Assembly (NCBI GenBank): GCA_015179045.1
Contig: WHUZ01000054.1
Coordinates: 124,001 to 188,000 of the forward strand
DNA length: 64,000 nucleotides
Source of the DNA: Kalaharituber pfeilii
Lineage: Eukaryota; Ascomycota; Pezizomycetes; Pezizales; Pezizaceae
Reading direction: 5' to 3'
Shown: positions 11,935 to 23,000 of the stretch, in pieces
How the letters are laid out: each line of letters starts with the position of its first letter
Position numbering within the stretch: position 1 is the first letter of the stretch
Made by a program: the position numbers and the translations under genes
Notes under the pieces: generated by a model
What the model saw: only the letters and a program-made list of their open reading frames with translations
What the model was told of the DNA's origin: nothing
The model's database searches: none

Positions 11935-13113
11935 TTATTGGAAGCGCCTTCGAAAGATCCATCGTCCACTTTCCCCAGTGCAACCATTCACAAGTCGATA
12001 ACCGCACACCCCTTCAACAAACCCCACAATATACGCTAGATCTAACCTTCCTCCATAGTTCACCTCCTCCCTGCAATGAAACCTCAGCATCTCTATTGGC
12101 TCCGTCATAGCCGTGGCCCCAGAAGAAGCTGGGCTTTCGTGACTGGATCCTGCCTCCGCAGGCAGAGAATTCTGGTCTGAGGTGTTGGGCGCTCCCCACA
12201 TACTTTTTAACAGCTCAATCTTGACAAACGGTGGGAGATTGGTTTTATTCTGATTTATACGTGTGTGCTTGGCGAAATAATCTCTTATAAGCTCAAGAGT
12301 CGGCTGGTGAGTACACTGTATCTCGATTGAAGCAGAATTGGCATGCATTATCAACAGGTGATTGTAGGACGCCATATTGGCACTGTTGAACAGTTGCCCG
12401 GGCGGGGGGATCGAAGAGAGCTGTGGAAGCGCCGCATAGTGATGTTGTGATGAATGGTGATCCAAATCTTCTGTTGAACGAATAATGCCTCCAGGAACAT
12501 CACCAATCAAACTCCATTCATCCGTTCCCACCTTCCTCAAGCGCGGTGTACTCGTCATAGTTCTCGAATATGAGGACTCGTCCACTGCAATTAATCCCAT
12601 TCCAGGCCCTATCTCAAGATCAGGCTCACTCTCCAGCTCCCATATCGCCCTACCGGCCCATTGCTCAAAACACCTCTTATCCCAAGCCACTGGTAAGTCC
12701 AAGATCCACCTATAAACATTTATTGTCCCCACTCTCGCAAAATAGCACTTGGGCCTTCCAACATTTCTGGCGCGCACAAGTAGACCAGCCTGATACACAG
12801 TAGGATGCATTTCACAAATGCGTAGCCATTGCTCTTGGAATCCGCCTTCTTCATCTGTATCCTCTAAGTAGTTCACAAGCGCATCCAACATCGTGATAAT
12901 AAAGGAGCTCACTGTAGGAATGAAGGTGGTTTTTAAAGGAAATGTGGAAGAGTATGCCGCGTAAAGGGACGGCCATGACATGAATATGTTAAATGGATAT
13001 CCAACTGCGTGGTTGAACTTCGCGATCGCTTTCGTCAGTGCAGCATTCGGCGCCGTATAGTGTTCGTAAACCTCGCTACTGGTCTCGGACGGGAATTGTG
13101 ATGCCGACGACAT
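11935..13113 (-). CDS. orphan protein, 392 residues
   Basis: A single uninterrupted frame of 392 residues, starting MSSASQFPSETSSEVYEHY and ending ESGRWIFRRRFQ. Its length, balanced amino-acid composition and absence of any comparable frame on the opposite strand support a real gene. I recognise no domain. Residues 1-180 look like a globular, aromatic-rich domain (motifs such as VGYPFNIFMSWPSLYAAY and RWILDLPVAWDKRCFEQW). Residues 180-260 are more polar, 320-345 are Ser/Ala-rich and probably disordered, and the last 45 residues are again ordered. There is no signal peptide or membrane segment, so a nuclear or cytosolic location is likely. The spacing to neighbours suggests a stand-alone gene. 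It may be lineage-restricted. Confidence 0.75.
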   Translation of the reverse strand: MSSASQFPSETSSEVYEHYTAPNAALTKAIAKFNHAVGYPFNIFMSWPSLYAAYSSTFPLKTTFIPTVSSFIITMLDALVNYLEDTDEEGGFQEQWLRICEMHPTVYQAGLLVRARNVGRPKCYFARVGTINVYRWILDLPVAWDKRCFEQWAGRAIWELESEPDLEIGPGMGLIAVDESSYSRTMTSTPRLRKVGTDEWSLIGDVPGGIIRSTEDLDHHSSQHHYAALPQLSSIPPPGQLFNSANMASYNHLLIMHANSASIEIQCTHQPTLELIRDYFAKHTRINQNKTNLPPFVKIELLKSMWGAPNTSDQNSLPAEAGSSHESPASSGATAMTEPIEMLRFHCREEVNYGGRLDLAYIVGFVEGVCGYRLVNGCTGESGRWIFRRRFQ

Positions 13114-13378
13114 TGTGGGCAGGGTGCTTCTGTATCTTGCGCGATATCCTCGAACTACATAGGCTGGGTTAATCTCAGATATTTATTGACATTAGAAATT
13201 CAGTTGGTGGGCTTGCCTTGTGAGTAGTACGGGATCTAGCCATTCCGCGAAGGCAACAACACAACACGCATGATTGGGTGGTGTCGTACTTGGCATGCTG
13301 GAATTTTGTGCTATGTTGGTGCCTAGGTACTCTGATTAGGTCACGTGCGATGTATAATTTGCTAGCATTTGGGGCTGG

Positions 13379-13428
13379 ACAGTCAGCTTAGTCAGCAACT
13401 AAGCGGTAGTCTCGTTCAAGACTGGGGG
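13379..13428 (+). repeat. dispersed hairpin repeat (CTTAGTCAGCNACTAAG type)
   Basis: About 45 bases are shared, in inverse orientation, with 25297-25342. The unit contains GCTTAGTCAGCAACTAAGC, a self-complementary stem, followed by GGTAGTCTCGTTCAAGACTG. An 11-base direct repeat, GGGGCTGGACA, brackets it here (about 13372 and 13426), which could be a target duplication. Confidence 0.5.
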
Positions 13429-13663
13429 CTGGACAGGAAGTATCCCCTGTACATGGAGCTACGATATGGCCTCGGCTGTGACCCATCCCAGATAGGTATC
13501 TAAAGTTCTCAGCTATCATACAGCATTTGCACTGTACCTGCAGCGTTTCGTCGCCAGACTGTGCTTGGCATTTCAAGTACAAAACAGCAGAGGCTCCCCC
13601 GCCAGCATGGACAGCGAGAAGTTTAAGTATGCAATTGGACACATTATAATGTTTGGTACATCA

Positions 13664-13677
13664 ACTATATATAAAAG
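13664..13677 (+). promoter_or_regulatory. TATA-like box ahead of a small ORF
   Basis: CTATATATAAAAGG is a strong TATA-box match 46-59 bases upstream of the ATG at 13723. Position and strand suit a promoter for that ORF, but there is no independent support that the ORF is expressed. Confidence 0.25.
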
Positions 13678-13722
13678 GAAGATAAGATAAGACCTCTGGA
13701 TAGGCCTACAGAGGGAGAAGGA

Positions 13723-13884
13723 ATGGGAGGCGACCCTCGGTTCCTGTGGAAGTACGAAGAGAGAGCAAAGGCAGCAGGACTGCGGAAGAAGAAAGGGCCG
13801 TTCGATGAATATATCAAATGTCTCTTTCCTACCTTTCGTTATAACAGGAACAAGCCAAGGCATCTTGTACTCAAGGTACAGTAA
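13723..13884 (+). CDS. possible small ORF, 53 residues
   Basis: A 53-codon frame starting MGGDPRFLWKYEERAKAAG and ending HLVLKVQ. It is very basic and compositionally protein-like, with ordered aromatic and charged spacing and a helical charged stretch, and a TATA-like box lies just upstream. The frame is also open for 16 codons before the ATG. It could be a genuine microprotein, the last exon of a decayed gene, or a fragment of a transposon protein; the neighbourhood (13.4-15.5 kb) is rich in elements. I recognise no family. A 96-codon frame on the opposite strand at 13573-13863 looks less protein-like. Confidence 0.2.
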   Translation: MGGDPRFLWKYEERAKAAGLRKKKGPFDEYIKCLFPTFRYNRNKPRHLVLKVQ

Positions 13885-14651
13885 GATGGATATTTGCAGG
13901 TATCGGTTGCATTTGAGCTCTTCATTTGGCCAACTAGATGGTACTGTCGCACTAGTAAACTAGAAATAATTGTTCGACGATTGGTTTAAATTCTAGTCAA
14001 CTTACATCACGCCATACACATGATCATACTAGTGCATGACCACCGGGGAGATAAACTGAGCCTACGGGACACAGACATAGGTATGATAACTCATGAGCTA
14101 CAGAAAACAAAAATTTATCCCGTCGTCGAGGAAAACTCAATTCGATTGGTGCAAGTGATGGCAATTTGTGCGGGGTAATAGCAAAGCTCGCAACAAAAGT
14201 TCTTGGTCCAGAACTGAATGAGAGGTGAATATATGAACTACAATTAGATCATAATTATTACCCGCGGTAGGGCCAGTTACTATAAGTAAGGTCGTCTTCA
14301 AAGCACTAGTACTGCTAACCGGACTACTTTCTAACAAGACTTCACATTGCTATCGTCTACTAGGAGAATAAATTTCTGTGTGCTAGAGACTTGAGTAGAT
14401 GCAGCTCTCGTGCCCAGACTATTAAGTACCCCTGCTGCGATTAGCGTTTCCTGTGGGCAAAACCGTTCGAGCTCTTGAGATTGCAAACAACCGTATCCTA
14501 GCTATAGGTGCAATCTTGCAAGAATAGCTATTGGCATTCAACGCGTTTCTGGAAAACCAGTGCTTTGGGTATGCAGTTGCTTCATGAATTTCAGGAAACT
14601 AGGCTAAGCGATAACCTGATTAGTGGTCGACGGGAGTTGGGACAGGATGTG
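13885..14651. other. intergenic, nothing recognised
   Basis: No frame above 70 codons and no clear repeat. This is spacer between the small ORF and the foldback at 14652. Confidence 0.4.
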
Positions 14652-14746
14652 GCACGTGCTTAGTCTCGTAACCAGACGCTGACTAAGCGGACTTTCATGC
14701 ATGGGGGTGTTGCTCCCAGCGTCTGGTTACGAGACTAGCACGTGCT
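14652..14746. mobile_element. 95-bp foldback of the GTCTCGTAACCAGAC family
   Basis: Two arms of 30 bases, nearly perfectly complementary (one single-base indel). Each contains CACGTGCT, then AGTCTCGTAACCAGACGCTG, and they surround a loop of about 35 bases. The arm core recurs elsewhere (10231, 24468, and in variant form at 13379, 25297 and 53286). The loop begins ACTAAGCGG, also part of that family. This is the best-preserved foldback copy in the window. Confidence 0.6.
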
Positions 14747-14774
14747 CATATGCGCATTCAGGCGAAGCTAGGTA

Positions 14775-15490
14775 CAGTCTAACCTTGCTATCATATACCA
14801 GACCTCGTTATACCGGAAACCTTGCTATACCGGATGGCCTGAGAATCGTTTCCCATACAAATCGCCCTTGCTATACCGGATGCGCTAACATTATGACACC
14901 GGACCAGACAGAAATCCCTAGACAAGTACCCCCCTGTCTCCATACAAATAATATTTGCTATACCGGATGCGCTAATACTAATACATCTTAGACTACCCCA
15001 CTTTACCACTTAGACTGGTTGTTTACCACTCTGCTGCCGTCAATGCTAACTACCACTACTGCTGCTGCCATCACTGCTGTCACCGCTGTTGCTATCACTT
15101 GCTACCGATGCTGCCACTGCTGTCACCATTGCTGCTGGGAGGCTGGAACATTCTTGTAGAGTTTGCTGCTTCTTTGGTGTGAATTGATAGGCTTTTAGAG
15201 AAACAGTCAGCGTAGCATGTTCTGGCTCTAGTCAATGCTTGCATATTTGATGCTCCCCAAGAGCTTGTAAGGCTCGACCTCTTCTAGGTGGTGAGAGCAA
15301 TGCATGTTGAATAGACTTTGATTGAATTAATGTTTGCTGCACTTGTTTATTTCCTACTCCAATAATTTCTATACATATTTTTGCCACCCCTTTTTTACAG
15401 TTGCCAAGCATTTTATTCTATACCGGAACCTTGCTATACCGGACAAAAAGTGCCAGATTTTTACTCGTCCGGTATAGCAAGGTTAGACTG
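14775..15490. mobile_element. 716-bp pogo-like element with subterminal repeats
   Basis: Both ends read CAGTCTAACCTTGCTAT inwards and are flanked by TA (14773-14774 and 15491-15492). TA targets with CAGT-type ends fit the Tc1/mariner-pogo superfamily. A 13-base subterminal motif, TTGCTATACCGGA, or close variants of it, occurs about seven times: near 14805, 14820, 14869 and 14956 on the left, and 15416, 15430 and 15470 on the right. Clustered repeats like this are typical transposase-binding sites. The interior holds an interrupted CTG/CTGCCATCA repeat (15030-15140) and no transposase, so the copy is non-autonomous. The left end has a small disruption after TTGCTAT. Confidence 0.7.
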
Positions 15491-15492
15491 TA

Positions 15493-16736
15493 CATATCAT
15501 AGTATGTAAATCCAGCGAACGTTGTGAGAAAGTTTTTTGAAGACGTTTGAGAACAGTGGCGGTTACCCTATTACTTGCTGGTGCAATTTCTGTTCGATTT
15601 GAACCCACATGGACCAGGCCGCGGCTCTCATCTAATACTTCCTTCGTATTATACAGATTCAAGTAGATAGTGATAGTCACGTTTCCACGCGAAAACTGAA
15701 GTCATATGTCAAATTCAATGAACGAAAAAAGGAAGTTGAGACTTGCAGCTGCTCCTCTGGGCATCAGCCATAAGACTAAGCAACGAAAAGCCTCGTTCTA
15801 GCTGGTTTGATTGAGTTTACATCTTGCCTACAAGTTGCACCTATCAGACAAGATTAACGGGTCATAAGATACATAGTATACGTCGCATTATGCGAGGAAA
15901 ATCAGGCTTCATGCGTGCAGGTATTGCAAGGCTTGTGGTACAGTCCCTGCTGTCGGTGCTGATGTCTCTAGCCCCAATAATTGGATCATAAATCAATCAC
16001 CTATTATAGCAATTACTTCGAAATCACATCCAATGCCTCACTCCAAACCACGCACAATTTTCCATGCTTACTTCCACATATAGACCATAGTTCATTGCTA
16101 CAACGGGAAAAGCTCAAAGGAAACTACATAGGAAATCCAAAGTAAACCAACCAGCAAGAGAAGATCCATAAGGGATAAAGAGCCGGGTATCAAGAAAAGA
16201 AGTTCAGGACAATAACTCCTAGACGCGCATGTAAACGACAGAAGGAAGAGTAATAAGAGAAGTGTGAATATGAATGCCAACCAGACAGGAGAAGAATGAT
16301 TTCGAGGAGTTAAGATTATATTACAATCGAAACACGATAAAAAAAAAGTAAAGATGAATGGAATGTACAAAGGAGAAACCTAAAAAACACCTAGTTGCCG
16401 ACTTGAAATCCCAGAAATGATCAGATAAACAGAAGAAAGAAAAGGTAGTAAGACACAAGCATAAGAAAAAACAAAAGAAAATAATAGACACGTCAATAGG
16501 TATTAAAGAAAATATCAGAAAGCGAAGACAGATAAAAAATAAATCAGTAACTTTGCCTTTGCCCTTCAACATGCAGGTATTCTTGTAAAATCCATACCTA
16601 TCCATCCCACCCCAGACACACCCCGCCCCACCCTCTCAATGTTTTAACAGCCGAAACTGCCTCATTATCTCCAGGGTCTCCATTCTTCCTATGTTGCCTT
16701 CCGGAGATCCTTTCCAAGCATGGACCTCAATTCCGA
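15493..16736. other. intergenic, 3' of the 782-residue protein gene
   Basis: No supportable gene. 16100-16560 is strongly purine-rich on the plus strand, so the gene's downstream region would be U/C-rich in its transcript. The frames seen on the minus strand are Phe/Leu/Ser-rich artefacts of that composition. Confidence 0.5.
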
Positions 16737-19085
16737 TTACCGGTGCCCATGACGTCCGTTGTGCACATTCCCATGCCCTTTGTGACCATACTCCAAATCC
16801 CCTCCTTGTCGTTTCTTCCCAGAAAAAATCTTCCCAATCGCTGACCCGATTGCCCAAAACAACCCCACAATGAACGCAACAATCGTAATCATGATATTGA
16901 TAATTATCCCCGCAATGTCAATGACCGCGGTATTGTCCCTTCCCTCTGTAACCCCAGCGCCACCAGATGCACCGCCGGCGCCACCATACCCACCTCCGCG
17001 TTTTTCGGCTACCTGCGTCCCGTCAGCATAGGACCTGCCTAGGGTCGAGTCGCTCCACCCACCGCCTGCCACCATTCCCGGTCGCTTGGGGTCACGTAGA
17101 GCAATGCTTCCCGGATACCCATTCTGCAAATCCCCGTTGTGTAGTGAGGCTTTGAAAAGCTGTTGGTCGCGGATGCGTCTGCCCTCCACTACAGCAACAG
17201 CCAACACTGTAGACACAGCCACGTCAACAATGTATAGTGAGGGTATCTTTCTTGTGGCCATTGTATTAATAAACAGCAATCCAGACTTGAAATCCAGTAC
17301 GACGATTGCCTCAGATGTGTCCACGTTAATGAGCTTGATGCTGCCCTTAGTGCCATACACATCGAACCCTACTCCAGGACTCGGCTCTGTGACCTTTTTA
17401 GACTGCGAGTAGTTTCCGTCATCAATGATCACAAGATAAACTTCGCCTCCAAGGCCGATACCGGGATGATACAAATAGTATCGATCCCGGACAGCATCCC
17501 AACTGAGCCTGCAGCATTCGGTTTCAGCCGCACGCTCGACTGCCTCACGGGCCATTGTTTGTGCATCACCACCAACTATGCGACCCGTTTTGTCGTCAAC
17601 GTGAATAGCGGACGAGTCGATTGCCATCATTGCTGCCTGCTTAGGATAGATGAGGGTAATGAGCTCGTCACCTTGGGGGGTTGACGGTGTCTGAGACTGT
17701 CCATTCGCAGCTAAGATAAGGCGTTGTCGGTGAGCTGTAGCGGAATGAGGGTTTAAGCCCATCGTAAGTACAGAGGTGTCCTTGTGTGTTACTGGGTTCC
17801 GGCGCAATATAAGTAAATCATTGAAGAAAGTGGCCGGGTCATTGGGATTATAAACTGTCGAGTTGTCTGGATGTAGTGCATCGGGGAGAGCTTGTATGGT
17901 GTAGAATGGATGGGTAGGGTCGGGGCCAAATGCAAAATGCTCGGGTACGAACCCTCCTGGCATCACGGGTTGCTGTGCGTTTAGTGGTGCTCCCCTATAC
18001 ATGTTGAGGACATAGACGCCTTCTGGAATATTGTGGTGAGAATATGGTGCTGATTTCCCGACTTTTGACTGTTGCCGCTTACTGAGTAGTTTTCCATGTG
18101 CTGCAAATTCCCATAGTTCGGTCAGTGATTCCAAAGGTGAAGCCTGGGGAATATACTCGTGAGTGGTTTGTGTTGAGGCGGAATTCGATTCAGAATGTTT
18201 TTGTTGTGCACGCTTTTGCTGCTTTAATAATTTTTTATCTGCAACCTGTCCTTCAAGTCCGTCCCTTTCATGGTCATATAACACTTTAGGCTCTGGAATA
18301 TTTGGACCATTATCCTCCTCTCCAGCGTTCTCTTTGCGGTACTGCTCCGGTATTCCTGGTACTGGAGGCATCGGGCTGAGAGGAATTGGCAAGTCTATAC
18401 CGCCCATACTCACCGGCCTACTTAGACCACCATTTTCCTCCCAACCGACTGGGTACGCCTTCGGCTTCGGATGGGTCACTATTGTAGGAGACCGTGCCAT
18501 GTTATAGTAACTTGAGGGGTCGTATGGCCATGGATAGTTTTGGGAGAATGGCCGCTGTGAGATGGGACGATTGGGATCTTCCGGAAATCCATGGTCATTT
18601 TGTATTATTGGAGGAAGATTGAGAGCTGCAGGCTTATGTTTCGAGCCCGCGAGATGCGCAGGCTGCGGTATTTCTGGTTCTGACATCTTACGTTGCAGGT
18701 AGTAGGCGTTTGGAACCTTTCGCTGTGATACTGCGCCCAAGGCTGGGGAGCTGTCCTGGTATCTCAATGTCTGATTAGGCTGCTGCCTTCCCTCATGTTG
18801 CGTTTCTGGTACACTGCCCAATGGTGCACGGGGCAGCCTCTCATGCAATTCCATCGTTTTATGAACGTGTATTTCTGGGTTTCGCCTCGCTGTGGGGGGA
18901 GGTGTTGGAACAGGCGCAGGAGGATTAGGGGGCAGAGACTTATCGGCACTTTGCCGGAAGTTAGGGCTCGGGGTTCGTGATATTTGGGGAACCCTTTCAG
19001 AGTTCACCGAAGGGGATCGTGAACGACTCGCGAGAGGTACATGTGATGGAGTTCGTGATTGTGATCGGGCATGATGGGTGGCCAT
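16737..19085 (-). CDS. large Pro-rich protein with C-terminal membrane anchor
   Basis: An intronless 782-residue frame. Residues 1-300 are disordered and rich in Pro, Ser, Gln and Arg (SRSRSPSVNSERV; PPNPPAPVPTPPPTARR). Residues 310-650 look folded, with hallmark stretches such as YVLNMYRGAPLNAQ, DPTHPFYTIQALP, DLLILRRNPVTHKDTSVLTM and AETECCRLSWDAVRDRYYLYHPG. A Gly-rich linker follows, then one long hydrophobic helix near residues 715-745 (IAGIIINIMITIVAFIVGLF) and a basic, His/Gly-rich tail. I infer a tail-anchored or single-pass membrane protein of unknown role. From memory, ascomycete homologues of this shape are often labelled acetylserotonin methyltransferase-like. I see no methyltransferase SAM motif here, so I would not transfer that name. 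Confidence 0.85.
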   Translation of the reverse strand: MATHHARSQSRTPSHVPLASRSRSPSVNSERVPQISRTPSPNFRQSADKSLPPNPPAPVPTPPPTARRNPEIHVHKTMELHERLPRAPLGSVPETQHEGRQQPNQTLRYQDSSPALGAVSQRKVPNAYYLQRKMSEPEIPQPAHLAGSKHKPAALNLPPIIQNDHGFPEDPNRPISQRPFSQNYPWPYDPSSYYNMARSPTIVTHPKPKAYPVGWEENGGLSRPVSMGGIDLPIPLSPMPPVPGIPEQYRKENAGEEDNGPNIPEPKVLYDHERDGLEGQVADKKLLKQQKRAQQKHSESNSASTQTTHEYIPQASPLESLTELWEFAAHGKLLSKRQQSKVGKSAPYSHHNIPEGVYVLNMYRGAPLNAQQPVMPGGFVPEHFAFGPDPTHPFYTIQALPDALHPDNSTVYNPNDPATFFNDLLILRRNPVTHKDTSVLTMGLNPHSATAHRQRLILAANGQSQTPSTPQGDELITLIYPKQAAMMAIDSSAIHVDDKTGRIVGGDAQTMAREAVERAAETECCRLSWDAVRDRYYLYHPGIGLGGEVYLVIIDDGNYSQSKKVTEPSPGVGFDVYGTKGSIKLINVDTSEAIVVLDFKSGLLFINTMATRKIPSLYIVDVAVSTVLAVAVVEGRRIRDQQLFKASLHNGDLQNGYPGSIALRDPKRPGMVAGGGWSDSTLGRSYADGTQVAEKRGGGYGGAGGASGGAGVTEGRDNTAVIDIAGIIINIMITIVAFIVGLFWAIGSAIGKIFSGKKRQGGDLEYGHKGHGNVHNGRHGHR

Positions 19086-19241
19086 GGTTAGCTCTGTCGA
19101 GAGAAATCTATGGACTCTTACTCGAATGCCTAGGCCGGGTTTGGTTGGCGTGCTGATAGCATGCAGCGGAATGTTGTGACGAATGTACAGCTCTTATATC
19201 GAGGTTTCGACAACAAATGTAACCACTTTTATCCTTATCCA

Positions 19242-19281
19242 GGTATCTGGGTATCTGGGTATCTGGGTATCTGGGTATCTT
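19242..19281. repeat. tandem 8-bp repeat (GTATCTGG) in a promoter
   Basis: About five head-to-tail copies of GTATCTGG lie roughly 160-200 bases upstream of the start codon of the 782-residue protein gene. Length changes in such an array could alter promoter spacing; that is inference only. Confidence 0.7.
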
Positions 19282-20027
19282 CAACTCTTGAACAAGCGAT
19301 TCAGCCTATCCAAAGCCAATGCAGGAGTCGTAATGCCTGCAACTCTTCCCGGCTGCTCTATCGTTGATGGCCAGCAGAAGCAACTTCAAACAGCACCTAT
19401 TGTCACAGAGGGAAAAAACTAAGGGCGTCCTAGGTTGCTTGAGAATATCAGCAGATGGTAAGAGGGCGTCGAAGCCAGCCTCAAGTATTAGCCTTTCTTT
19501 GCAGAAGTATAGAGTTGACTCGGTCCCGACCGCAAATAGGAATATATCCTCCTTTGATAGAACGTATTATTCTGGACGCCTCTGGCAACCCCGCAAAGGC
19601 GATGACTGACGCAAATCAGTAATCAATGCCGCGAACTGATTTATTGATCAAGGCGAACTCAACCGGTAGCTTGGTAATTTGCGAGCTTTGCTGCAAAATG
19701 TCGCAACTCGGGAAGGATGCGACGGCCGGAAAAGTCTCGAAGGAAGCTCCATCCTAAAAAGAAGGGAGGGGATCCAAATCTATATTAAAGAGATCGTCAG
19801 CTTTTGGCAGTCGAAATACAAGGGGCCGACCCACACCCAGCCCACTAGCCCTCCCTGCTGATGTGTGGTGCACCCATGCTTACGGTCTCCGCCTCGCATG
19901 CCTTGTTACTATGTACTTTGTAAGGTCGAGTCAGGCCACACAGGGGTACATTGACAATGGTAGAGTGAGACAGCAATGTCGGGATGCGGGAGCTTGGTAT
20001 GTGTGCGCCGACGCAGATGCGTGAAGT

Positions 20028-20068
20028 CGGGGGGGGATGGGGGGGGTAGGGAAGGGGGGAGGGGCGGT
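20028..20068 (+). repeat. G-tract cluster, quadruplex-capable
   Basis: Five or more runs of three to eight G in about 40 bases (GGGGGGATGGGGGGGGTAGG and onward). This satisfies the usual G-quadruplex pattern on the plus strand. No gene is close enough to give it a clear role. Confidence 0.6.
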
Positions 20069-23000
20069 TACATGGTGCTAAGTTAGGTGCGCGGGTTGGT
20101 GGGGGCTGCTGCGCTCGCCTAGATTGCCTTTGAGCCTGGCGTAAGGGCGAGCAAGCGCACTCAGTGGATTGAACAAAGGGAGCAAGCAGAGACATCGTGA
20201 TCAGAAATTGACCAGTGAGCATCCTGCAGGTGATGAGACTGTTGGCAGCGGCAGCGAAGGAGCAAGGGCAAAGAGGCAAAGGTTAAGGGCCACTCAACAG
20301 CAGAGCAGCTCTGATTTGTCTGCATCGACACAGGCGAGCCAATCCAGGAGCGCAGAGATGAACCAGCTCCCGGCCGGGCCTCTGGCCATCACCACGTTGA
20401 TGTCTGTGGCGACCCCCACGGCCATCTGTCTCCTGGTGCTCCCGGTGACCGTCACACTGGTCACCGCCCCGCGGGCACGGAGCGGCGGGCGGGCAGGGAG
20501 GCAGAAGCTATGGAACCATAGCAGCTCTGGTCGAGTGGTGCAGCAGCGCTCTATAATGTCCCCAAGTCCCTTTGGCGTATTCTGGTAAAGTAAAATTCTT
20601 CGATTGCTTTCCAGCATTTACCAAGCTCTCTATGTGATGGCATGAATTCTACCGAGTTCGGAGATTTTTCGGCCAATTCCAATGACTTGTATGTATATCC
20701 TTCGAACCGCTCAGAAATGGTCATGATACTACAATTGCACTCCGCATCTTTCTTCTCCCAGCGAATTATCAAGGTGATATTGTGCTACTGGTTCGTTCCA
20801 GCAGCGCGCAAATGCCCTTGAAGTCTTTATAACAGATATCAGCAGAAACGCAGTGCGTGAATGCGCTGCTACACTGAAGGTGCCCTGCAAAATCATCACT
20901 CGCAATTATTCCTTGCACTAATTGTAATTAATCCCCATTTCATCTGATATCTTCGGCTCTCATGCTTTTGGTCAATAAATTGTTTCAGTTACGTCTTGGC
21001 ATCATATTGTGCTGTGCTGTAGATTTATATCCTTATATGATGGTATCAAGAGATTAGTTTGACATGTTCGGACAGATTCACACCCAGGTGGTTCATGTAT
21101 TGGTTCATGGCTTGCATCAACTTCCATTCTTCTCATTAAAAGCCTTTCTGTTTGTAGATATGCATAGCAGGATAATCTCAGTCAAGTGGCCAAAGGAATC
21201 CTAAGGAACCCCGCAATCCTGTGAGAACTATGGATATGTGCTTTTTACTCCTTCACTACATATAAAAAACTCACTTCTCCTTTCGTCGGCGCTTACCATG
21301 TGATTCTGATTGTCAAGATAGTGTAACAGTGTTTTGATAACCGGCCATTTTAGGCTTGACAACTTTTGGCAACCCTTGTAAATTTCAATTGATTGAGCAA
21401 TCACATTGTAGAGCCAATTCACGATGAAATTGACGTTCCCAGGAAACAGTCCCATACTTTGTCTTTGTTGCATTTGTGCAGCTGCAACCAGGGTAGGGTT
21501 GATGGAGAGGCAAACGTGCTTGCGCTCAATTTTTTGTTGGCCAACCTGAGCTTTGTAGCAGCTTAGCGTCATCTGGACATGAAAGCTTGGGGGTTGTTGG
21601 GGGTTGTTTATTTTTGGCAGCATGCACCCGCAGACCAAATCCATGACAGGGTTACTATCTAGATAGGTCAATTGACTGCGCATGCTTAGATGGGCGAACC
21701 CGTAGAAATTCCTATAGCGACCGCTTAGGGCCAAGAGGCAAAAAAGGCTTGGATGTCATTGAGGCTCGGTATTGCTACAAGCCAGTCTCGCCCATAGCAT
21801 TAATTTCCTAAGGCTTGCAAATGCTGATCATGGAAGTGAGGTGCCACTTGGAATCGTTCTTGCATCGGGATGTAAACTGCTCGTGGGAGCCGCAAATTTG
21901 GCTGATGGTGATTGTCGCTGTGGAGCACCGGTAAGTATAATCTGGCTGCGGTAGGTACGTATAAGCTTGAGCCTATTTTTGGTAGCTCTAGTTTAAGGTT
22001 TCGGAACAGTGTCAGAAACCAGGTCAAAAGCGGAACGACATGAAACGTTCGGTCTTGAGTGCCGCATCGCTTGGCTAAGAGTTCTCCCTTGTCCTTGTCC
22101 TTGGGTTTTCTTGCAGGCGCCTCCTTGAAGCGGCGAGAAATATCTCATCCCCGTTCCATGTATGCTGCAGGCCGGTACTTGCTCATCTTTCAGGCTACCT
22201 AATTTAGGCACCCAAACTGTTTTCGACGGCTTTCCAGCGGCATTGATGATGTCGGCGGCATCTTAGTCTCAGTGTTGTCAAGGTGCGTATCTTAATGTCA
22301 ATGGTTCTTTATTCAGTTGTTTCATAGATAGTAACCCCATCAGATATACAAAACGAGACATCGACGGTACCTATCCTGGGGTATCAATTTGGCTTCCCCA
22401 ATTATTGAAGAAACTAAGCGGATCGGATGTAAACCCTCCACTGTTTGGAATAAGCAGGAACGGCCGCTGAGCTCCTGTTGCCTATAGTCGGCGACCACAT
22501 TACCGGATAGCAACTAGTTCGATGTATCATATATCAAAATCTGAAGCTACGGCAGTGTGCTCTAGAAGTGCGGGAACTCAGTTGGAGGGTGGGAGACGCT
22601 TGAATGGGCGAAGTAAGCATGTACTCGTATCCAGACTGTTTTTTAAGCAAGCAGAGTACATCATACCCCTGTGGCCAGCTCATACAAAGCAATGCCTTTG
22701 AAACGTGCCGAATTTTGTATACGCAATGTTTATTAAGATATCTGGACGAGAGCTATTTCCCGTGAATATGCACCCATCGTTACACGGTGCGCGGCATTTT
22801 CCTCCCTCTAAGTTACCCAAAGTTACTACCAAATTACCAAACCGGCGACCTACGAATTAGTCACTTAACCAGGCAAAGTACAAAATACAGTACACCAACA
22901 ACGTACCCTTGCTCGTTTTCTATATATCACCATCATCTCTATTGAACAAGAGCGAGAGCAAAGGCGAGGATAGAGAGAAGTAGCGTAGCAGCCACATATC

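Noticed and set aside
15585..15640. tRNA-like B box (GGGTTCAAATC on the minus strand)
   Set aside because: The flanking bases do not form a T-stem, and no cloverleaf can be drawn.
19845..20617. Three overlapping frames of 107-144 codons
   Set aside because: They overlap on opposite strands in a GC-rich block with G tracts, and none has a recognisable motif.
21228..21734. 168-codon minus-strand frame
   Set aside because: It is the longest frame in its gap, but has no domain, no neighbouring exon and no clear codon pattern. It could be a decayed gene; I do not have enough support to call it.
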